From Rhizobium terricola (lineage in GTDB: Bacteria; Pseudomonadota; Alphaproteobacteria; Rhizobiales; Rhizobiaceae): DNA of 64,000 nt. Both the position numbers and the translations under genes were made by a program. The stretch is from NCBI RefSeq assembly GCF_012927355.1, contig NZ_JABBGK010000001.1, positions 1,854,649-1,918,648 of the forward strand. Direction: 5' to 3'. Positions 1 to 9,483 of the stretch are shown piece by piece. Every line of letters begins with the position of its first letter. Within the stretch, counting starts at the first letter, position 1. The notes beneath the pieces are model-generated. The model was not told where the DNA came from. It was given only the letters and a program-made list of their open reading frames with translations, and ran no database searches.

Positions 1-1
1 C

Positions 2-790
<789 letters not shown>

Positions 791-809
791 GATGACACTG
801 GATCTGGCC

Positions 810-995
810 ACCCCCCTCTGCCCTGCCGGGCATCTCCCCCTCAAGGGGGGAGATCAGCGAGGGGCACTGCCCCGGCCATATCCTGCCTCGCAGTCTGCTG
901 AGAGGTTTGAGAGAACTATCGGGCGTGCGATCACAGGCGGAGACCGCCAATCTCCCCCCTTGAGGGGGAGATGTCGCGAAGCGACAGAGGGGGGT
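810..995. repeat. RIME-like intergenic palindromic element (inverted pair)
   Basis: The left arm (about 810-857) and the reverse complement of the right arm (about 944-995) are near copies. Each contains an ACCCCCCTCTG edge and a CTCCCCCTCAAGGGGGGAG palindromic core, so the unit folds into strong hairpins at both ends with about 90 bases between. Rhizobial genomes carry many such GC-rich intergenic mosaic elements (RIME family), and position between two genes fits. It could act as an mRNA-stabilising or terminating structure after the peptidase gene. The reading frame across it (792-1043) is judged spurious. Confidence 0.75.
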
Positions 996-1039
996 GAGCT
1001 TGCACAGACGAATATGGTAATGCCTGGGGAGGCACACAC

Positions 1040-2656
1040 ATGACACGCGAAAAGATCTACCTCTTCGACACGACGCTCCGCGACGGCCAGCAGACGCCGG
1101 GCATCGATTTTTCGGTCGAGGACAAGATTGCGATTGCGGCCATGCTGGATGAGTTCGGCCTCGACTATGTCGAGGGCGGCTATCCGGGGGCGAACCCGAC
1201 GGACACGGCCTTCTTTGCCAAGAAGCGCACCAGCCGCGCCGCCTTCGTCGCCTTCGGCATGACCAAGCGCGCGGGCGTGTCGGCCTCCAACGATCCGGGA
1301 CTTTCCCAGCTCCTGCAGGCAGAAAGCGATGCGGTCTGCCTGGTCGCCAAGACCTGGGACTATCATGTGAAGGTCGCGCTCGGCTGCACCAACGACGAAA
1401 ACCTCGACAGCATACGCGAGAGCGTCGAGGCGGTCGCCGCGGCCGGCAAGCTGCCGATGGTCGACTGCGAGCATTTCTTCGACGGCTACAAGGCCAATCC
1501 CGAATATGCCATCGCCTGCGCGAAAACCGCCTACGAGGCCGGCGCGCGCTGGGTGGTGCTCTGCGACACCAATGGCGGCACCCAGCCGCCGGAGATCCGG
1601 GACATCGTCCAGGCCGTGATCGCCGCAGGCGTTCCAGGCTCCTCGCTCGGCATCCACGCCCACAACGACACCGGGCAGGCGGTGGCCAATTCGCTGGCCG
1701 CCGTGGAAGCCGGCGTGCGCCAGATCCAGGGCACGCTCAACGGCATCGGCGAGCGCTGCGGCAATGCCAATCTGGTCACCATCATCCCGACGCTCTGTCT
1801 GAAGGAGGCTTACTCAGCCCGTTTCGAGACTTCGATCGACACGGAGAAGCTGGTGGAGCTGACACGGCTGTCGCACGCCTTCGACGAACTGCTCAACCGG
1901 TCGCCCGACCATCAGGCACCCTATGTCGGCGCGTCGGCCTTCGCCACCAAGGCCGGCATCCATGCCTCCGCACTGCTCAAGGACCCGAAGACCTACGAAC
2001 ATGTGGTGCCCGACAGCGTCGGCAATTTCCGCAAGGTCATGGTCTCCGACCAGGGCGGCAAGGCCAATTTCATCAATGCGCTGAAACGGCGCGGCATCGA
2101 GGTCGACAAGCAGGATCCCCGGCTCGACAAACTGATCGCCATCGTCAAGGAGCGCGAGGCGACCGGTTACGCCTACGAGGGCGCCGATGCGAGCTTCGAG
2201 CTTCTGGCCCGCCGCACGCTGGGTTCGGTCCCCGACTTCTTCGCGATCGACGGCTTCCGCGTCATGGTCGAGCGCCGCTTCGATGCCAACGGACACCTCA
2301 AGACGGTGTCCGAGGCGGTGGTGAAGCTCTCGATCGACGGCGCCCGCATCATGTCGGTGGCGGAGGGCGACGGCCCGGTCAACGCCCTCGACCTCGCGCT
2401 GCGCAAGGACCTCGGCAAGTATCAGACCGAGATCGACGATCTCGAACTGGTCGACTTCAAGGTGCGTATCCTCAACGGCGGCACGGAAGCCATCACGCGC
2501 GTCCTGATCGAGTCGACCGACAATACCGGCGTGCGCTGGTGGACGGTCGGCGTGTCTGAAAACATCATCGACGCGTCGTTCCAGGCGCTGATGGACTCGG
2601 TCGTCTACAAGCTGATGAAGAACCGGCAGCTGGCGGGCAAGATCGCCGCCGAGTGA
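1040..2656 (+). CDS. cimA: (R)-citramalate synthase
   Basis: Condenses pyruvate and acetyl-CoA to (R)-citramalate, the entry to threonine-independent isoleucine synthesis. The 538-residue protein begins with the HMGL-like barrel signature DTTLRDGQQTPG (residues 10-21), has the metal-binding HAHND motif near residue 205 and GTLNGIGERCGNANL after it, and ends with a LeuA-type allosteric domain (about residues 390-535). Length and the arrangement match the long CimA form rather than LeuA or homocitrate synthase. A clear ribosome site GGGGAGG lies 7 bases before the ATG. It stands alone; feedback control by isoleucine is known for the family but not shown here. Confidence 0.93.
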   Translation: MTREKIYLFDTTLRDGQQTPGIDFSVEDKIAIAAMLDEFGLDYVEGGYPGANPTDTAFFAKKRTSRAAFVAFGMTKRAGVSASNDPGLSQLLQAESDAVCLVAKTWDYHVKVALGCTNDENLDSIRESVEAVAAAGKLPMVDCEHFFDGYKANPEYAIACAKTAYEAGARWVVLCDTNGGTQPPEIRDIVQAVIAAGVPGSSLGIHAHNDTGQAVANSLAAVEAGVRQIQGTLNGIGERCGNANLVTIIPTLCLKEAYSARFETSIDTEKLVELTRLSHAFDELLNRSPDHQAPYVGASAFATKAGIHASALLKDPKTYEHVVPDSVGNFRKVMVSDQGGKANFINALKRRGIEVDKQDPRLDKLIAIVKEREATGYAYEGADASFELLARRTLGSVPDFFAIDGFRVMVERRFDANGHLKTVSEAVVKLSIDGARIMSVAEGDGPVNALDLALRKDLGKYQTEIDDLELVDFKVRILNGGTEAITRVLIESTDNTGVRWWTVGVSENIIDASFQALMDSVVYKLMKNRQLAGKIAAE

Positions 2657-2691
2657 CGCGCGGGCGTTCCGGCTGCGGCAGCGGAGTTTGA

Positions 2692-3573
2692 CTATGTCGT
2701 GCCCGCCGGATGGATCGACAGACCCCAGTCCGGCTCCGAATACCATTCGTCGTCGGCCGGTGTTCCGCCCCAGCGCAGACTGCGGACGGCGCGCCAGTTG
2801 TCGGCGAAGGCCGCCCTCAGGCGTGCATGGCTCGCCCAGTCGGCCAAGACCACGCCCTCGCCCCAGATAAAGGAAACGCTTTCGATGAAGCGGGCCGCAT
2901 AGCCGTCAGTGTGCCGGCGCACCAGCAGATAGCCTGCCATGGCGGTGTATTCCGGCCCCGGGCGCTTTCCCTCGAAAACAGGCACGCCGAGCGGAAAGAG
3001 CAGCCGGCCACCGGGCTTCAGGTGCGTTATCCAGGGAACCGCCGGACGGTCGACGGCGAAGTTGACGTAGATGACGTCCGCGTCCTTCCTCGGCCATTCC
3101 AGCCCGTTGCCGCAGACCACTTCGACATTGGCGAAGGCTGAAAGGCACAGGCGGGCGCGCTCCGCGAGCGCCGTATCGTATTCGACGGCAATCACATGGC
3201 CCCTTGCGCCAACCAGTTCGGAGAGGATCGCGGTATAGTAGCCGGTTCCGGCACCGAGATGGACGACCGTTTCGCCCGGCGTCGGGTCGAGGGCATGGAT
3301 ACCGAGGGCATGCAACGAGGGACTGCCGTTGTTGATGCCGCGGGTCGCATCAAGCGCCACGAGCACATCGTCGTAAAGGCACTCGGCGTCATTGGAAAGC
3401 GCGTTGCGATAGCCGCCGTGGCTGGCGATCAGCCAGGGCGGCGGACCGAGGAAGTCCTCCCGACGGATCCGTGAAAATGCCTCGAGCAGGCGGCCGCCGG
3501 ACGGCACGCCCGCCTTTGCCAGCATGCGTGCCGCAAAGAGGTTTCGCTGCTCACCGATGACACTGGCCTGCAT
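2692..3573 (-). CDS. Protein-L-isoaspartate O-methyltransferase-like protein
   Basis: An SAM-dependent methyltransferase of the Pcm superfamily, which repairs isoaspartyl residues in aged proteins. The N-terminal part (RIRREDFLGPPPW) and the SAM-binding loop VVHLGAGTGYYTAIL around residue 125 are family hallmarks. At 293 residues it is longer than classical Pcm (about 210-220), with an extra C-terminal region of roughly 80 residues, so it belongs to a divergent branch and the substrate is uncertain. GGAG sits 7 bases before the ATG. It is convergent with cimA and divergent from rarD. Confidence 0.8.
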   Translation of the reverse strand: MQASVIGEQRNLFAARMLAKAGVPSGGRLLEAFSRIRREDFLGPPPWLIASHGGYRNALSNDAECLYDDVLVALDATRGINNGSPSLHALGIHALDPTPGETVVHLGAGTGYYTAILSELVGARGHVIAVEYDTALAERARLCLSAFANVEVVCGNGLEWPRKDADVIYVNFAVDRPAVPWITHLKPGGRLLFPLGVPVFEGKRPGPEYTAMAGYLLVRRHTDGYAARFIESVSFIWGEGVVLADWASHARLRAAFADNWRAVRSLRWGGTPADDEWYSEPDWGLSIHPAGTT

Positions 3574-3724
3574 GATCTACTCCATGCAAAAGCCCCCGCG
3601 TGCCAGTGTGCCGCTCAGAAGGATCAAAAGCAATCAGGCACTGTTCACGGGAATGCATTTGTCCATTCACACGCATTGAGGTAACCGGGCGGCACAAAAC
3701 CATAACATTCCGGGTGGAAATACC

Positions 3725-4636
3725 ATGGCTGACCAGACCATTTCTGCTATGCAGAACGAGGACACCCCGCGCGGCTTTGCCTTTGCCTTTGCCGCCTACT
3801 TCATGTGGGGCTTCCTGCCCCTCTACCTCAAGCTCGTCGCCCATATCCCGGCTCTCGAGGTGGTGGCCCATCGTGTAGTCTGGTCCCTGCCGATCTCGGC
3901 GGCGATCCTTCTGTTCCTGAAGCGCGGCGACGACGTGATGAAGGCGCTTCGCACGCCGTCGATGCTCGTGATGGCCTTCGTGACGGCGAGCCTCGTGAGC
4001 GTCAACTGGCTCGTCTATGTCTATGCCATCACCTCCGGTCAGGCCCTTCAGGGTGCGCTCGGCTACTACATCAACCCGTTGATTTCGGTGCTGATCGGCG
4101 CGATCCTTCTCAAGGAACAGCTGCTGATGCCGCAGAAAATCGCGATCTCGCTCGCGGCGGTCGCGGTCGCCATCCTCACATGGGATGCGGGCGGGCTTCC
4201 GTGGATCTCTCTGGCGCTCGCCTTCAGCTGGGGTTTTTATGCCTTCTTCCGCAAGACGCTGCCGGTCGGGCCCAACCAGGGGTTCTTCCTCGAAGTGCTG
4301 ATCCTGTCGGTTCCGGCTGTGCTATACATCCTCTACACCGAGTTCAACGGCAGCGGCCACTTCTTCCACGGCGCCGGCGCAAGCGACATGGGGCTGCTCG
4401 TCTTCAGCGGCTTTGCGACCGCGATCCCTCTGATGGTCTATGCCAACGGGGTGAAGCTGCTGCGCATGTCGACGATCGGGATGATGCAGTATATCGCGCC
4501 GACCATGGTCTTCATCACCGCGGTATTCGTCTTCCACGAGCCGTTCGGCCAGACGAAGCTTATCGCCTTCGTCTTCATCTGGGCAGGGCTTGCCGTCTAT
4601 TCCTGGCCGATGATCCGGAACCGCTTCCAGCGCTGA
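3725..4636 (+). CDS. rarD: EamA-family transporter RarD
   Basis: An inner-membrane protein of the drug/metabolite transporter superfamily, 303 residues with about ten hydrophobic segments. The start RGFAFAFAAYFMWGFLPLY and the stretch EVVAHRVVWSLP are typical of RarD, as are the duplicated EamA halves and the QGALGYYINPL segment. RarD was named for chloramphenicol sensitivity in E. coli; its physiological substrate is not known. The stop lies 14 bases from the stop of the convergent LOG-type gene. No partner gene is apparent. Confidence 0.88.
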   Translation: MADQTISAMQNEDTPRGFAFAFAAYFMWGFLPLYLKLVAHIPALEVVAHRVVWSLPISAAILLFLKRGDDVMKALRTPSMLVMAFVTASLVSVNWLVYVYAITSGQALQGALGYYINPLISVLIGAILLKEQLLMPQKIAISLAAVAVAILTWDAGGLPWISLALAFSWGFYAFFRKTLPVGPNQGFFLEVLILSVPAVLYILYTEFNGSGHFFHGAGASDMGLLVFSGFATAIPLMVYANGVKLLRMSTIGMMQYIAPTMVFITAVFVFHEPFGQTKLIAFVFIWAGLAVYSWPMIRNRFQR

Positions 4637-4650
4637 GTTAACCAGGCAAT

Positions 4651-5271
4651 TCAGAGCCTGGAAATGACCTCTTCGGCACCGTCGAGGTTGCCGGCGGTTT
4701 CAAGCTTGTCGAGGATCGCCGGCACGATGTCGTCGATCTCGGCAATCACCATCGGCTGCACAAGGTGGGCCGTATGGATGAAACCCTGATCGCGCATGTG
4801 CTTCACGAGTTCGAGCATCGGGTCCCAGAAGCCGTTGACGTTGGCGAAAACCATCGGCTTCCCGTGCCGGCCAAGCTGGGCCCAGGTCATGATCTCGACG
4901 ATCTCCTCCAGCGTGCCGATGCCACCCGGCAAAGTGACGAAGGCGTCGGCCCGCTCGAACATCGCATGCTTGCGCTCATGCATGTCCTTCGTGACGATCA
5001 GTTCGCTCAGCTGGCCGAGCGAATGGCGGGTCGCCTCCATGTCCATCAGGAATTCGGGGATGATCCCGGTCACCTGACCGCCGTTGGATAGCACGCCGCT
5101 GGCCACCGCACCCATGATACCCTTGGTGCCGCCGCCATAGACCAGACGCATGCCGTTTGCGGCGATGGAACGCCCCAGAGCACGGCCGGCGGCCATGTAT
5201 GCGGGGTCGCGTCCGGGCTGCGAGCCACAGTAAACGCAGACGGATCGAATCGAAGATGTTTTTTCAGTCAT
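4651..5271 (-). CDS. LOG family protein (TIGR00730, Rossmann fold)
   Basis: Predicted nucleoside 5'-monophosphate phosphoribohydrolase, similar to LOG enzymes that release free cytokinin bases. The 206-residue protein shows the family's two signatures: GGGTKGIMGAVA and the catalytic PGGIGTLEE loop (consensus PGGxGTxxE). It starts MTEKTSSIRSVCVYCGSQPG, as in many alphaproteobacterial members. Cytokinin activation is one established activity of the family, but many bacterial members act on general nucleotides, so the in vivo role is inferred. Monocistronic and convergent with rarD. Confidence 0.88.
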   Translation of the reverse strand: MTEKTSSIRSVCVYCGSQPGRDPAYMAAGRALGRSIAANGMRLVYGGGTKGIMGAVASGVLSNGGQVTGIIPEFLMDMEATRHSLGQLSELIVTKDMHERKHAMFERADAFVTLPGGIGTLEEIVEIMTWAQLGRHGKPMVFANVNGFWDPMLELVKHMRDQGFIHTAHLVQPMVIAEIDDIVPAILDKLETAGNLDGAEEVISRL

Positions 5272-5426
5272 GTCCGAAAATGACTATGGGCCGGCGGCAA
5301 GGTCAACAAATTTGACGGAATCTTGTTTGCCGCATCCCCGAATACATTGAGAACGCTTGTTAAACCGGCCAGATAGAGCTAGCAATTTTTAAAGAATATG
5401 GCGGGTTTTCCGCCCGGAGACCGACT

Positions 5427-7433
5427 ATGATGAAAAACCGCGCCGGTTGGGTGGCCTTGATCGTGCTGGGTGTCGCGACCCTGCTCATGGTATTTTTCGT
5501 GTTGCCGCGCATTTCCGCGGACAAGAAGACAGTATCGGACGCCGTCACCACGGCTGCGGACACGGCCAAGGATGCCGCCGCCAAGGCCGAAGCTGCCGTC
5601 GAGGAGGCTAAGAAGACGGCCAGCGAAAAGATGGACCGCCTGAAGGCCGATGCCACCACCGCGCTCTCCGGGATGAAGGCCCTGTTCGCCGACGGCAAGA
5701 CGCCGGCGCCGGAGGCCTTCGCGGCCGCCAAGGCCGTCGCACAGACGGCAATCTCCGCACTGGCAGCCCTCGACATTCCGGCCGGGCTCGACGCGACGCT
5801 CAGCGCCGCCATGACCAAGGCGCGTGAAGACGCCGCCAAGGCACTGAGCCTCATCCAGTCCCTACCCGACGATCCGGCCAAGGCTGCAAGCCTGATTGCG
5901 GCCATCGAAAGCGCACTGACCGGTGCACCGACTCCCGCCGCCCCGGCAGCGACGGAGGCGGCTCCGGCCGAGGACCCGTCCAAGCCACGTTTCGACGTGC
6001 TGCGCGTCGAACCGGACGGCTCCACCGTCATCGCGGGCAATGCCGTCCCGGGCTCGAAGCTCGAAATCGTCGCCGGCGACAAGGTCATTTCTTCGCTCGA
6101 CGTCGACCCGAGCGGCGACTTCGCCGCCGTGCTCGACCAGCCGCTCGCACCGGGCGACCACAGCCTTCAGCTGAAGTCCACCGACAAGGACGGCAAGACC
6201 GTGATCTCGGATGAAGTGGCAACCATCTCGGTTCCCTCAGATCCCAACGGCAAGCTGCTCGCCATGGTCTCCAAGCCTGGCGAAGCGAGCCGCCTGATCA
6301 CCCTGCCGGAAAGCGTCAACTCCGAGACCAAGCAGGAACGCGTGGCCGCGTCGGACGCAGCCGGTGCTGCGACGGCGCCGGAAACGGCAGGAACGACGGC
6401 TCCGGCAGGCGAACAGCCCGCCGCGGCTCCGACCAATGCTGAAATCCAGGTGAGCGCCGTCGAAATCGAGGGCGACCGTATCTTCATCGCCGGCAAGGCA
6501 CCGGTCGGCAGCAATGTGCGTGGCTTCGCCGATGAAACGCTGGTCGGCAACGCAACGGCCGATGCCAGCGGCAACTTCGTGGTCGAGGGCAAAATCACGC
6601 TTTCGGTCGGCGCCCATGTGATCCGCGCCGAACTGCTCGATGCAGCCGGCCAGGTCGTTGTTCGCGCTTCGGTGCCGTTCAACCGCCCCGAAGGCGAACA
6701 GGTTTCCGTCGTCGCCCAGAACAGCTCAACCGCATCCGGCCAGGGCGGCGCCATGGTTTCGGTCGACCAGGCGACATTCGAAAAGCTTCGCGGCTCGCTC
6801 GGTCAGGCCTTCGCCCTGCTCAAGGGTCTCTACGCCGAAGGCAAGAAGCCGGCCCTGGAAGAGCTTGCCGCCGCCCGTTCGGCAACCGAAATCGGCCTGT
6901 CGTCGATCGCGGACTTCCGCCCGGCTGCAGCCACAGCACCTGCCGTCGGAGAGTTCGTCACCTCGACCGCTGCCAAGGCACGCGAGGCGCTTGCCGCGCT
7001 TCAGGCCCTGCCGAAGGACATCGATGCCGTCGGCGCAGCGCTGCCGAAGATTGCCGCGCTGATCGACGCCGTGCTTTCGCCTGCCGCCCCGGCCGTTGCG
7101 CTGGATGCGGCGGCTCCCTCGGCTGCGGCCCCGGAGGCTGCCCCTGCAACCTCAACCGACACAGCCGGCGCGGAGCCGAAGACCATCGAGCAGGCTCCGC
7201 TCAAGGAAAGCGCCAGCAGCGTCATCATCCGCCGCGGCGACACGCTGTGGCAGATCTCCCGCCGCGTCTACGGCCAGGGCGTCCGCTACACGACGATCTA
7301 CCTCGCCAATGCCAAGGCCATCGCCAACCCGGACAAGATCGAGCCCGGCCAGATCTTCGAAGTGCCGAGCGAAGCGCTGCCGAATGCGGAAGAGCTTCAC
7401 CGCAAGCGCATGCATGGCGAAAAGCTGAACTGA
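5427..7433 (+). CDS. LysM-domain envelope protein with mirrored internal repeats
   Basis: A 668-residue protein with one N-terminal transmembrane anchor (about residues 8-27), then an Ala-rich region and a C-terminal LysM motif (about 597-646; IIRRGDTLWQISRRVYGQG) expected to bind peptidoglycan. Between these are two kinds of duplicated module: a helical Ala-rich unit (about 78-165 and again 457-549) and an Ig-like beta unit (about 186-270 and 339-418), giving the order A-B-B'-A'-LysM. Linkers are Pro/Ala/Thr rich (about 166-185, 300-338, 551-592). It should be membrane-anchored with the bulk in the periplasm. Similar LysM proteins are common upstream of the Atm1-type exporter in rhizobia; the function is unknown. 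A terminator follows. Confidence 0.85.
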   Translation: MMKNRAGWVALIVLGVATLLMVFFVLPRISADKKTVSDAVTTAADTAKDAAAKAEAAVEEAKKTASEKMDRLKADATTALSGMKALFADGKTPAPEAFAAAKAVAQTAISALAALDIPAGLDATLSAAMTKAREDAAKALSLIQSLPDDPAKAASLIAAIESALTGAPTPAAPAATEAAPAEDPSKPRFDVLRVEPDGSTVIAGNAVPGSKLEIVAGDKVISSLDVDPSGDFAAVLDQPLAPGDHSLQLKSTDKDGKTVISDEVATISVPSDPNGKLLAMVSKPGEASRLITLPESVNSETKQERVAASDAAGAATAPETAGTTAPAGEQPAAAPTNAEIQVSAVEIEGDRIFIAGKAPVGSNVRGFADETLVGNATADASGNFVVEGKITLSVGAHVIRAELLDAAGQVVVRASVPFNRPEGEQVSVVAQNSSTASGQGGAMVSVDQATFEKLRGSLGQAFALLKGLYAEGKKPALEELAAARSATEIGLSSIADFRPAAATAPAVGEFVTSTAAKAREALAALQALPKDIDAVGAALPKIAALIDAVLSPAAPAVALDAAAPSAAAPEAAPATSTDTAGAEPKTIEQAPLKESASSVIIRRGDTLWQISRRVYGQGVRYTTIYLANAKAIANPDKIEPGQIFEVPSEALPNAEELHRKRMHGEKLN

Positions 7434-7441
7434 CAGAGGAG

Positions 7442-7466
7442 TGCAATGGGGCAAGTCCCCATTGCA
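7442..7466. other. Perfect 10-bp hairpin after the LysM gene
   Basis: TGCAATGGGG (7442-7451) and CCCCATTGCA (7457-7466) pair perfectly around a 5-base loop. There is no T-run, so it is more likely an mRNA 3' stabiliser or processing site than an intrinsic terminator. It is followed about 30 bases later by a proper terminator. Confidence 0.6.
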
Positions 7467-7497
7467 ATTCAAGGTTCCAGAACCTATCTGGCGATTG

Positions 7498-7527
7498 GCG
7501 GCGGCTCGAACAGGGCCGCCGCTTTTT
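7498..7527 (+). terminator. Rho-independent terminator of the LysM gene
   Basis: A perfect 8-bp GC stem, GCGGCGGC (7498-7505) with GCCGCCGC (7515-7522), 9-base loop, followed at once by five T. It should separate the LysM gene from the exporter gene that starts 30 bases on. Confidence 0.8.
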
Positions 7528-7556
7528 ATGGACCGTGAGCGAAAGTGGGGCGCACC

Positions 7557-9443
7557 ATGGCGGACAAGAAGAAGAAAGTCTCGGCGGACGACAGCAATCC
7601 GCTCGGCACGCTCGCCAACCTGTGGCCCTACATGTGGCCAAGCGACCGGCTCGACCTGAAGATGCGCGTGGTCTGGGCCACGGTCTTCCTGATCCTGTCC
7701 AAGTTCATCCTGATCCTGGTCCCCTATTTCTTCAAATGGGCGACGGATGCGCTAAACGGCAAGCTCGACATGGCGGGCCTCCTGCCGGCCTTTCTGCTCG
7801 GCGCCGTCGCACTGGTCATCCTCTACAATTTCACCCGCATCGCCCAGGTCGGCCTCAACCAGCTGCGTGACGCGCTTTTTGCCAGCGTCGGCCAGTATGC
7901 CGTCCGCCAGCTCGCCTACCGCACCTTCGTGCATATGCACCAGCTGTCGCTGCGCTTCCATCTGGAGCGCAAGACCGGCGGCCTTTCGCGCATCATCGAG
8001 CGCGGCACCAAGGGAATCGAGACGATCGTACGCTTCACGATCCTCAACTCCGTGCCGACGCTGATCGAATTCCTGCTGACGGCCGGCATCTTCTGGTGGA
8101 GCTATGGTTTCTCCTACCTCGCCGTTACCGCCTTCACGGTCTGGGCCTATATCTGGTTCACCATCCGCGCCAGCGACTGGCGCATCGGCATCCGCCGCGC
8201 GATGAACGACAGTGATACCGACGCCAACACTAAGGCGATCGACTCGCTCCTGAACTTCGAGACCGTCAAGTATTTCGGCAACGAGGAGATGGAGGCCCGC
8301 CGCTTCGACCAGTCCATGGCACGTTACGAGAAATCGGCGACCGAGGTGTGGACCTCGCTCGGCTGGCTGAACTTCGGCCAGGGCGTGATCTTCGGTATCG
8401 GCACCGCCGTCGTCATGGTCATGTCTGCACTCGCGGTGCAGCGCGGCGAGCAGACGATCGGTGACTTCGTCTTCGTCAACGCGATGCTGATGCAGCTCTC
8501 CTTCCCGCTCAACTTCATCGGCTTCGTCTACCGCGAAATCCGCCAGGGACTAACCGACATCGAGCAGATGTTCGAGCTGCTGGAAGTCGAGGCGGAGGTT
8601 CTCGACAAGCCGGATGCGGTCACGCTTGCAATCGGCCAGGGCGCCATCGCCTTCAAGGATGTCCACTTTTCCTACGACCCGCAGCGTCCGATCCTCAAGG
8701 GGATCTCGTTCGAGGTCCCTGCCGGCAAGACGGTTGCGGTGGTCGGTCCGTCGGGGGCCGGCAAGTCGACGATTTCGCGCCTTCTCTACCGCTTCTACGA
8801 CATCCAGCAGGGTTCGATCACGATCGACGGCCAGGATGTCCGCAACGTGACGCAGAAGAGCCTGCGCTCGGCGATCGGCATGGTGCCGCAGGACACCGTG
8901 CTGTTCAACGATACCATCGCCTACAACATCCGTTACGGCCGCCCCGCCGCGAGCGATGCCGAAATCGAACAGGCGGCCGAGGTGGCGCAGATTGGCCGCT
9001 TTATCACCGAGCTGCCCGACGGGTTCCAGACCAAGGTGGGCGAACGCGGCCTCAAGCTCTCCGGCGGCGAAAAGCAGCGCGTGGCGATTGCCCGCACCGT
9101 GCTCAAGGCACCGCCGATCCTCATTCTTGACGAGGCGACTTCCGCACTCGACACGACCACGGAACAGGAAATCCAGGCAGCGCTCGACGTCGTATCGAAG
9201 AACCGCACAACGCTGGTCATCGCGCACCGCCTCTCGACCGTGGTCGACGCCGACGAGATCATCGTTCTCAAGGGCGGCGAGATCAGCGAGCGCGGCACGC
9301 ATTCCGAACTGCTGGCCAAGGGCGGGCTCTACGCCTCGATGTGGAACCGCCAGCGCGAGGCGACGCAGGCAGAGGAACATCTGCGACAGGTCCGAGAAAG
9401 CGACGAACTGGGCGTTGTCGTGCGAAAGGCTCCCGCCACCTGA
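7557..9443 (+). CDS. Atm1-type ABC exporter (ABCB7/HMT family), fused permease-ATPase
   Basis: A homodimeric half-transporter of the mitochondrial Atm1 family; bacterial relatives export glutathione-linked compounds and metal conjugates. The 628-residue protein has six transmembrane helices in the first half, then an ATPase with Walker A GPSGAGKST, the Q-loop, signature LSGGEKQR, Walker B ILILDEATS and the H-loop IAHRLST. The frame allows a GTG start at 7545, but the ATG at 7557 (MADKKKK) is preferred because GTGGGG just before it makes a good ribosome site. The segment RFHLERKTGGLSRIIERGTK is a hallmark of this family. Substrate is inferred. Confidence 0.93.
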   Translation: MADKKKKVSADDSNPLGTLANLWPYMWPSDRLDLKMRVVWATVFLILSKFILILVPYFFKWATDALNGKLDMAGLLPAFLLGAVALVILYNFTRIAQVGLNQLRDALFASVGQYAVRQLAYRTFVHMHQLSLRFHLERKTGGLSRIIERGTKGIETIVRFTILNSVPTLIEFLLTAGIFWWSYGFSYLAVTAFTVWAYIWFTIRASDWRIGIRRAMNDSDTDANTKAIDSLLNFETVKYFGNEEMEARRFDQSMARYEKSATEVWTSLGWLNFGQGVIFGIGTAVVMVMSALAVQRGEQTIGDFVFVNAMLMQLSFPLNFIGFVYREIRQGLTDIEQMFELLEVEAEVLDKPDAVTLAIGQGAIAFKDVHFSYDPQRPILKGISFEVPAGKTVAVVGPSGAGKSTISRLLYRFYDIQQGSITIDGQDVRNVTQKSLRSAIGMVPQDTVLFNDTIAYNIRYGRPAASDAEIEQAAEVAQIGRFITELPDGFQTKVGERGLKLSGGEKQRVAIARTVLKAPPILILDEATSALDTTTEQEIQAALDVVSKNRTTLVIAHRLSTVVDADEIIVLKGGEISERGTHSELLAKGGLYASMWNRQREATQAEEHLRQVRESDELGVVVRKAPAT

Positions 9444-9483
9444 CGCTGGCGGCCAACGGCGAAATGCGCGGCATGCCGCGCGT

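Noticed and set aside
792-1043. Short ORFs on both strands in the pip-cimA spacer
   Set aside because: They lie across the RIME-like palindromes and read as repeat-derived peptides.
7545-7556. GTG start for the ABC exporter
   Set aside because: The GTGGGG there is better used as the ribosome site of the ATG at 7557.
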